Source: Terramyces sp. JEL0728 (lineage: Eukaryota > Chytridiomycota > Chytridiomycetes > Rhizophydiales > Terramycetaceae). From it: a stretch of 64,000 nucleotides of DNA. The stretch spans positions 124,001 through 188,000 of the forward strand of contig JADIIU010000003.1 in assembly GCA_027603945.1 (NCBI GenBank), written 5' to 3'. Position numbers and translations under genes: made by a program. Below, piece after piece: positions 55,249 to 64,000 of the stretch. Below the pieces are notes generated by a model. That model had not been told where the DNA came from. It saw only the letters and a program-made list of their open reading frames with translations, and did not search any database. Numbering within the stretch: the first letter of the stretch is position 1; every line of letters begins with the position of its first letter.

Positions 55249-58091
55249 ATGTTTACAGTCGCGATTCTATCGGGGCTGATGCTATGTAATGCAATAACAG
55301 ATATGCTTCATAGATACAGTATCAAGATACCTTACGACTTTACCCATTCAGCAATTTCGACTGGCGATTATACGACCATTAGAATCAATCCTGTACTTGA
55401 CGGAATTCCAGTGCTGAATCAGGAGCAAATTATCTCAGTAGGAAGAAATAGAGTTGAGTACCACAAGATATACTACAGAGCTGGCGAAACAATTCAAGGT
55501 GATTTCATCAGCGAGGATGAAGCAGTAGCAATCGTCAAGAGCTACCATCGTTTATTTTCAACACCAGTAGAATCGCAACGAGTTTGGTATCCAGTGGGCG
55601 ACGATTTGCATCTGTCTTGGAGAATTTATGACTTGAATGGTCCAAAAACTATGCAGCATGTTTGGATAGTGGATGGGGTTACGAAAGAGTTAATCGGGAC
55701 ATATCCTAGGGTACATCATGATCAAGGTATGGTATATCCAGCCTATACGAATCCAAATATTGGGTCTACTCCTCCAGTGTCGGATATTGGCCCAACTGTT
55801 AAAACAAACCTATCTGTAAAAGGAGTGGATTTTCAAAGCTCGAATACTTGCTTTGCATACAAGTGTATTGATGGTTCCAGTAGTTGTGATGTAGACCAAG
55901 CAAGGTGTGTAGATGCCACAGAAACAATGAAGCGAGGGGTTGATTATTATGCAGCAGCCAGTTCATTCGTCGTGGATGGAAGAGAAATTGATTATTATTA
56001 TGATTGGCAAGCAAATGGATATGTGAATAACACTGTTTATATGGCCTGGGATAAAGCGCCTGTTGTCGTTTCACGCTTGAATTATACTGCTGGAGTATGG
56101 GGGTCAGATACAAATTTCCAAGCTTATACAGGAAGAGAATATAACGATGATTTTTCAGAGCTGCAAGCATATTATTTCTTAAATTTACATGCGAAATTTC
56201 TTCGGAATTTGCTGGGAAATGATACTTTTTGCTTTACAGGGTCAGGACCGAATTGCACTATATCAGATCCATCTGGTAATATAACTGGAGCCTCTCCTGG
56301 AAATGGGGCACCTATTAGATTTCTTGCAAATTACCAAATTTTGAACACGGACAACACAAATTCAATCTACAGCGATTATCAAACTCAATTAAAATCTGGT
56401 CTGGGTAAAAACGCATCGTTCCCTGTGATGTTTGATCAGCACCAAGGATATTCTGACGCTTTTTTCAGCAGACAGCCATTCGCTGACCCTGCAAAAAAGA
56501 ACTGCACTGGAGGCGGATGCTTACTAATGGACAATTATCCATATACCCATTTTGCATTCGGCCAAAGCGATCAGTATGACTGGGCTTTGAATGACTGTAT
56601 TGTATTTCATGAACTTACTCACGCGCTAGTAGGACAGTTTATTCCTGAACTGCCGTCTTATGTATGGGGAACAACAGGATTGAGAAGCGATCCAGGCGCA
56701 ATGAATGAAGCTTGGGCTGATTATTTTGCCGCGATAGATTGTGGACAAAGTGATTTTACCAAGACTTACAACAGACATCCAAAGAGGAATCTTAATAACG
56801 ACTACACATGTGTTGACGGGGTTGGCGAAGTCCACACCGGTATATCGTGATTAATCTAGATGGCATGTTGTTTAGTGGAGCGTTATGGAAAGTCAGAAAT
56901 CACATTTTGACAATTGGGCTATCTCAAGCAGACCAAACTACTTATGATCGAGAAATTGTTCTGCGTGCACTGACGCTTGGCCATGCCACAGATATGTTCG
57001 ATACACAACTGCAATTGGTATTGAATTTGATTTCTAAACATCCAACATTGAGTGGACTCGCTTCATATGCTGCAGACATCTTTAATACACGGGAATTCAA
57101 CTGCCAAAGAGTAAAGATATTCACAGAACAAATGGACCCGACCTTCACACTTCCTTTTCCGGGCATTACACCAGCAAATATTTCAACTATACCAACATTA
57201 ATCAAATTTGTGCCCCGCCAAAGTGATTGGTCTGGTACCGTGCGATGGAGGCAATGGTCAGTGTCTGGTTGGGCAGGAAATGTCGATACTGGATATGGAG
57301 CTCTTCCGCTGCAATACTTGGTCTCTCCGTGCTATATTACTCTTAGCAATGTAACATTTAATGGAACAGCAGATTGTGCAAGTGGGCCACAGCCTCTCAG
57401 CTGGCAGTTTACTTCATATTCAAACCTGTATGGAAGCATTTCATTCGATTTTCAGAGTTCCGATCAAATCTACGTTGTGTTGGCAAGCACAGTTCCATCT
57501 CAAATGGTGTTGTATTCTTCAAGTGTAACATTTTACGGGTTCAACAGGATTTGGAGAATATCTTTTATTGTCCTGTCCTGCTTGTACTTGCCAGTATTTT
57601 TTTATATACCTGCACTTGCTACAGTCAGAAAGTACAGGAAACTGCCGTTTTCACACAAACAATATTGGCTGGTCTTTTTGGTTACAATATTCGCGATTCT
57701 AGGCGGGTTATCTGCACTCTTTGCTACTATATTTGGGATAGTTCGAGAATACTTGACTTGGACAATGTTTATTTTTTCAATTTTAAAGACGGTTATATTT
57801 GCGATACTAATACGAACCGTGCCATTCAGAGGTAATATCGACATTCTTTCAAGGTTGAGAATCCACAATAGGGAAGTGGGATATCAATGTGCAGTTATAG
57901 TAATTAACTTGTGTGGGCTTTTGGTTACCACTCTATACTCTACGCCAATTGCTGCCCACATCATATTCTACATCCTGTTTCTACTCCTATTCATGGGGGA
58001 TTTTCTGCTCTATATTCTGTTTATAAAAACAGTAACCCAAAACAATATTGAAGCATTACGTTCTTTGGAAAGCATAGAATTAAACAGTTAA
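55249..58091 (+). CDS. Membrane-anchored zinc metallopeptidase (M36/M4-like gluzincin) with multi-pass C-terminus
   Basis: The protein (940 aa) has a signal peptide (MFTVAILSGLMLCNAI) and a long propeptide-like region. Its catalytic HELTHA motif with downstream GAMNEAWADYFA supplies the third zinc ligand and the conserved second half seen in M36/M4 peptidases. A beta-rich, Cys- and Asn-glycosylated region follows, then about six hydrophobic segments in the last 200 residues. The 20-nt intron gtatatcgtgattaatctag joins the two long exons just after the catalytic part. Typical fungalysins are secreted and lack membrane spans, so this layout is unusual. Substrates are unknown. Confidence 0.8.
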
Positions 58092-58129
58092 ATATCCATT
58101 GATGAAATATATTACTATGAATGAAAGTG

Positions 58130-59650
<1,521 letters not shown>

Positions 59651-59808
59651 GTACAAATTGAAAAAGTTTGTTGTGGCAGTTACACAAACATAAATAAATA
59701 GGACAAGGAGGTCCAAATTCAAGAAATTATGATCGCACTGAACAGTATATTACTATTGACACAAATCGAAACTGAATCAATGTTGCTGGCACATTAGTTT
59801 CAGGCGAA

Positions 59809-61185
59809 TTAAGGCAACGGCTCGTTAGAATCGCTCAATCTCGACAAGTGGAGATACGCATCAGTTCCATAGCCCTCCATCGAAATCAACCGCAGATCAC
59901 CTCCGAAATAGCGCGCATACAATCTGGATAACGGAAGGCCGTACCCATAGCCAGCCAACGGCGCTTTAAAATCACCACCTCCGTCTTCCATGATCGGTTT
60001 CTCAGCAGTAGTGTACATATATGTCCAAATAAGTGGCATGCCAGAACGAGGAATACCGCCGCCTGAAGTTAGCTCCAAGTACCTTCATCAGATATTTTTA
60101 TAGTAATATCTTCTTTTCCTTCTGCAATTACTACCTTGATTTCCGGATACTCGTCTTGATCTTCTCCAAATCTTTCTACTATAGCGCGCATCGAGTTTTT
60201 TAGTAATTCAAACAGCATGTGGTGCAGGTGCGAAGGAACATACATAAAATTCCCTCCGATTTTGCTTCCAATTCCTACAATTTTTACTGTTGGAGGGCTG
60301 AATAAACCGTAAAAAGCTTGGCATATATTTTGCGCGTTTGCAATTGCATCTTGCACAACTTCCTCGATACTTTATGAGCAAAATGCTTACCTTGTGTTGG
60401 TGCATATAATCCCTACGTAATTCTCCATTTGCTTTTTACTTGACACTGCAACGTGTTGCCCAATCAACATACGAATACCCATTCTTGACATGTAAAATCT
60501 ATCCAGAAATGACTGAACTGGGATTAATCATCTATTACTTGCAGTGGGGAGAGGTAGGACAGGCAGCCCAGTGTCTGAATAGGAACCCGGGTATAAAGGA
60601 GAGTTGGTGCGCTTCCAATGATCCTTCAACTCTATCACGCCTTGTGCAATAGTAATGGTTGTTGGAGAATGGCGATTTTTGATATTGTTGATACAAGCAA
60701 TAAACTTTTCGTTGTAATTGATCATCTCCTGTTCATACCCATCCATCTTGATATTATTATAGTAATAAGAATAATTGAGATTTTTGTAGTATTTTTCAGG
60801 TATTCCAAATTTCGAATCATCAAACTCTTGTAATTCCTTGAATGACTGAGTGTACCCTGAATGAGATTCATAATTACAATCTTTGACTACATTTACACTC
60901 GGCATTTTTGATAAATCATGCGGCAGGTTCTCTAATTCTACGACTCTGTGTGCTAAGCGTATCGGCAATTCATGTTTCAGGAACTGTGCTCCACTGAATA
61001 AGGTGTATGGTGATGTTGTGCGGCCTAGGTTATCTTTGAATACCATATTTGACCATCTGGTTTAACGATACGGATGTCTGCGGTTCCTTTGCAAGCTTTT
61101 CAACACTGTCTAGAATTGCCTTTGAGAACCGAGATTTCATTGGAAATTCTGCTTTGGGAAAAAGGCTTGCTAACTCGCGCAACAT
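59809..61185 (-). CDS. Mitochondrial pyruvate or branched-chain dehydrogenase kinase
   Basis: PDK/BCKDK kinases switch off 2-oxoacid dehydrogenase complexes in the mitochondrial matrix. The four-helix part ([38 protein letters not shown]) and the GHKL ATPase part ([44 protein letters not shown]) are complete. The N-terminus from the ATG at 61185 ([20 protein letters not shown]) could be a targeting peptide. Four introns of 19-21 nt give 431 aa. I cannot decide between the pyruvate and the branched-chain enzyme from motifs alone. Confidence 0.93.
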
Positions 61186-61272
61186 TTCAGATCAAATAAC
61201 GATTCCTCAGCAAGCTAAGATCTCTGAAACTACTGCACTTGGTAGGTATTGAAACGTAAACCACCAATCCGA

Positions 61273-64000
61273 TTACAGTTTATTACTTTGAACGAGCGTC
61301 TCGTTGAAATAAGTCTTTAGAACATTATCAAGCCTGCTCTTTTCCGGACTATTGGCTTTTTCCAAGCACCTGATCAGATGTTCAATGGTAACAACACTAA
61401 TCCACTTTGAAAAATGTGCATTGCCAGTTTGGAATGAAATTTCTTGCAAATGAGAAATAGAGAGGTTGGTCGCATCTTTCAATCGGTTGTGCTGGAGGTA
61501 AATGCGGATTAGGATATCACAAAAGTCAGACTAGAGTTATGCAAAAATTACTTTAAATGGGTCGTAGATCCAAGTTGGAAGTGCTAGTTCTGGTTTAGTT
61601 GACAGGAAAGTCTTGATTGCTAATTGGTGGTATTTGTAATTGTTTGATGGTGAATCAAAATCGTGCAATAGCTTTTGCAGCCCTTGCCAGGCTTTTTGGA
61701 GTGGGGTTTTTGCATTTAGTTCAAATTCGCCTTGTACTGGGCAAGGTTTGCCGCCATAAATGGCCAAAATAACCTGTACAGCCATAACAACCACTTTATC
61801 GTACTCCAAATCAAATAATTCTGCTGTTGCTTTGGCAGCTTTATAGTTTCTTTGCGAGCAGTAAACAGAGTACACATCCAATGATAAAGGTAGCTGGAAG
61901 GTTTGGCTGAAATGGGGCACGCTAGGGAATAGGACTAGTTTGGCAAGAGAGAGATGATAGTACTTTTTCAATTCTTTTGCGTACAAGATCGTGGGTGTGA
62001 ACGCTGGATTAATGTCATCTGGATCATGTACATCATTTGAACAGCCTGCATTAAACTTTTCTTCGGATATCAAATATGCATATTCGCCATCCAGTAAAGA
62101 CAGTGCATTGTAAGCTACCAAGTAGCACTGCGTCATTATTGTACACACTCTGGCCATTTCCGTGACCACCCGCTCACTCCACATGATTTTGGTAAGCTTG
62201 TGAGCTTGGTGGTACATTACCAGAGCAGCTAAGAATAAAATAATATTTACCATTTCTATAGTCGCCACGATATACGAAATAAGCATACGCAATCTTGTAA
62301 TAAACAGTCTTTTGATGAGCAGATGCGGCTTCATTGCGTGCTTTAAACAAAAGTGTGTTTTCAACTTCGGTGGTCAATCCAGCAAAACTAAATCCTCCGA
62401 CTAGCAGCTCCAATTCATTTGCATCACATAGCTCGGTAATCAGCGCACGCAGGATATCTCTTTGCAGATCTTTGTCTTGAATCGAAATTACAATTTCATA
62501 TGCGGATTTATAATCTCCAGCTTGAATTGCACATGAAAAGATGGACTTTTGCAATTTCAACAAGTACTCTGTTTCATTCTGGTGTTAATTAACCTTACCA
62601 CTCCATTTTTTGCAGTTCGCAGCGCCAACTTTCCAAAGTGAACAGATAAATCTGGATGGAACTCGTTGCATATTTGCATAACATGAAGGTAGTATAGAGA
62701 AACACCGCCTTGCAGGATATTCGATGGCACAACAAGACCCAGATCTGTATGTTTGTTTGGCTGAACATTGTTTCCACAACTTGCGCTTTCAAAATTAACT
62801 CTAGCATTGTAATAGTCGTTCAGTTGAAGATATACTTTGGCTTTGATGAAGCATGTTGCTGGTGATGGCGTAGGCAATGTCAATAATAAATCAAATAAAG
62901 AATAGTTTGCTGTGTAATCCATGAACTTGCTTGCGTATGTCACAACCGACTGGGCTTCGCTCAATGACCCAAGCGGATACGCTCTGTTCCATCCAAGCGC
63001 ACTTAACACATTCTGAGTAGCTGCAATATACTGACTACCGTAAGGTTGAGTATTCCAATCAGCCTCTACAAAATTATGAACAAAATATTCTAGCAGACTT
63101 TCGTATTGGTCTTCTAATTGGAGAGTTGAAAGAGTAGAAATGCTCTTTGATTTGACGATGGGTTGAGTGCTCAACCATTGCAACCTTGTAAACAACCTCT
63201 TACCTGTGATAACAAACAGTCAAACTTTGCCATAAAGCAACAAAGTTTTTAGGTAATTGCTTTCCCATAGCAACTAACGGCAAAAGTACGGAATACACTT
63301 TTTTTATAAAAATGTACCGGTCATTGATCATATTCCGCGTTAATTCAGTGATTATTTTTGCGTCAAATCCGTCAATGTTGGGTAGATTCTTGGTTTTATA
63401 GTCGAGTGATTGGAATAATGTGATCAAAGCATTTAAAGTGCCTTCAAAATCGCTGATTTTGGCGTATCCCAATTGCAATACTTGTTGTTCGGCTTCTTCG
63501 GGGTAAAACTGTTCTGCCAATTCTTCCAGCGAACTCATTTGCGGTGAATTACTGTAAAAAAGGGTTTGTTCAATAATTGGGTTCATTTCAAAAGATCGTG
63601 TCAAGTCTGCCAAATGCTTCAGTGAATCCCTGACATTTTCTATTTTTTCGTCGACCGGTCCAAAAAGCAAGTGCCTCTCCATCTCTGGTTTTAATAAATC
63701 AATGCAGTCAAGATGGGTAATGATTCCTATTCGGTGTCCTAATTTTGCCACATTTATAGTTTTCCCATTAAAAGACAATCCACAGGACGCCAGAGAATTT
63801 CTTTCATAATCCAAAAGCCTCGAAAGGAAATTATGCCAAGACTCTGATAGCGAAATTGTATAATCTCCTTTTGTAATTGACTTTGAAATATAACTCAATA
63901 AATGTAGCCGCATCGGTTCTACCGCCAGTGTATCTTCGTAATCCATTACTTGTGCGATATTATACAGGTGGAATCTTGTTAATCAGAAATTACTTGTTTG
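61273..64000 (-). CDS. NUP160: Nucleoporin NUP160/Nup120 (C-terminal part, gene runs off the window)
   Basis: NUP160 is a Y-complex scaffold of the nuclear pore. What is seen is the long helical half. Matching places are the YYKIAYAYFVYRGDYRNAALVMYHQ repeat, the LSLLDGEYAYLIS block, ELALPTWIYDPFK (compare LPLPNWL..SYK) and the end helix IYLQHNRLKDATNL. Introns such as gtaaggttaattaacaccag and ones of 19-22 nt link five or more exons, and the last visible one (about 63976-63994) leads upstream. The N-terminal beta-propeller must lie beyond 64000. The stop is at 61273-61275. PDK lies 87 bases downstream on the same strand. Confidence 0.8.

Overview
The window is a dense piece of a eukaryotic nuclear genome, AT-rich by eye. 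It carries about 44 protein genes in 64 kb, on both strands, usually separated by 20 to 250 bases. The gene content points to a flagellated, early-diverging fungus or a close holomycotan relative (chytrid, blastoclad, Rozella or aphelid grade). Fungal-type genes include the fused THI6 and THI20 thiamine enzymes, PHO88/SND3, ATG3, SDS3, a BUR1/CDK9 kinase and a PDK/BCKDK-type kinase. Beside them are genes of flagellated or early-branching opisthokonts: CFAP70, calaxin, a CEP95-like centrosomal protein, Integrator subunit 3, APC7, LAMTOR1 and TMEM223. I cannot name the species.

The main feature is intron size. Almost every gene looks broken into short frames, but the breaks vanish if segments of 19 to 25 bases are spliced out, most often exactly 20. 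They start with GT, usually GTA, carry a branch-point-like YTNAY (CTAAC, CTAAT, TTAAT, TTGAC) and end in AG a few bases later. I reconstructed about 130. In every gene whose two ends I could fix, the spliced length is a multiple of three and the joined protein matches its family across the junction. No clearly longer intron was needed. Three introns depart from GT-AG (GC-AG in APC7, GA-AG in a NEK kinase, GT-TG in LAMTOR1).

Layout. 1-5.2 kb: two tandem F-box membrane proteins, then INTS3. 5.3-8.4 kb: amino-acid transporter and a surface protein. 8.4-13 kb: CFAP70 and a NEK kinase, divergent. 13-16.3 kb: THI6 and THI20, divergent, covering the late steps of thiamine synthesis. 16.3-27.4 kb: bacterial-type glycerol-3-phosphate dehydrogenase, CDK9/BUR1, ATG3, OLA1, a PIAS/SIZ SUMO ligase, a tandem pair of ketopantoate-reductase-like genes, GPN2 and PAM16. 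27.6-38.3 kb: APC7, CEP95-like, SDS3, LARP1, TMEM223, calaxin, MIC10, SFT2, PHO88. 38.4-48.1 kb: F-box/LRR protein, alpha-carbonic anhydrase, acyltransferase, PFK-2/FBPase-2, MARVEL protein, an SH3 receptor-like protein and a second surface protein. 48.1-64 kb: GPI8, argininosuccinate synthase, LAMTOR1, PRP22/DHX8, a membrane-anchored metallopeptidase, a CAMK-like kinase, a PDK/BCKDK-type kinase and NUP160, which runs off the right edge.

Several neighbours are head to head with only 23 to 43 bases between start codons, so promoters must be tiny or shared. Three short minisatellites sit between genes. I see no rRNA, tRNA, CRISPR array or transposon.
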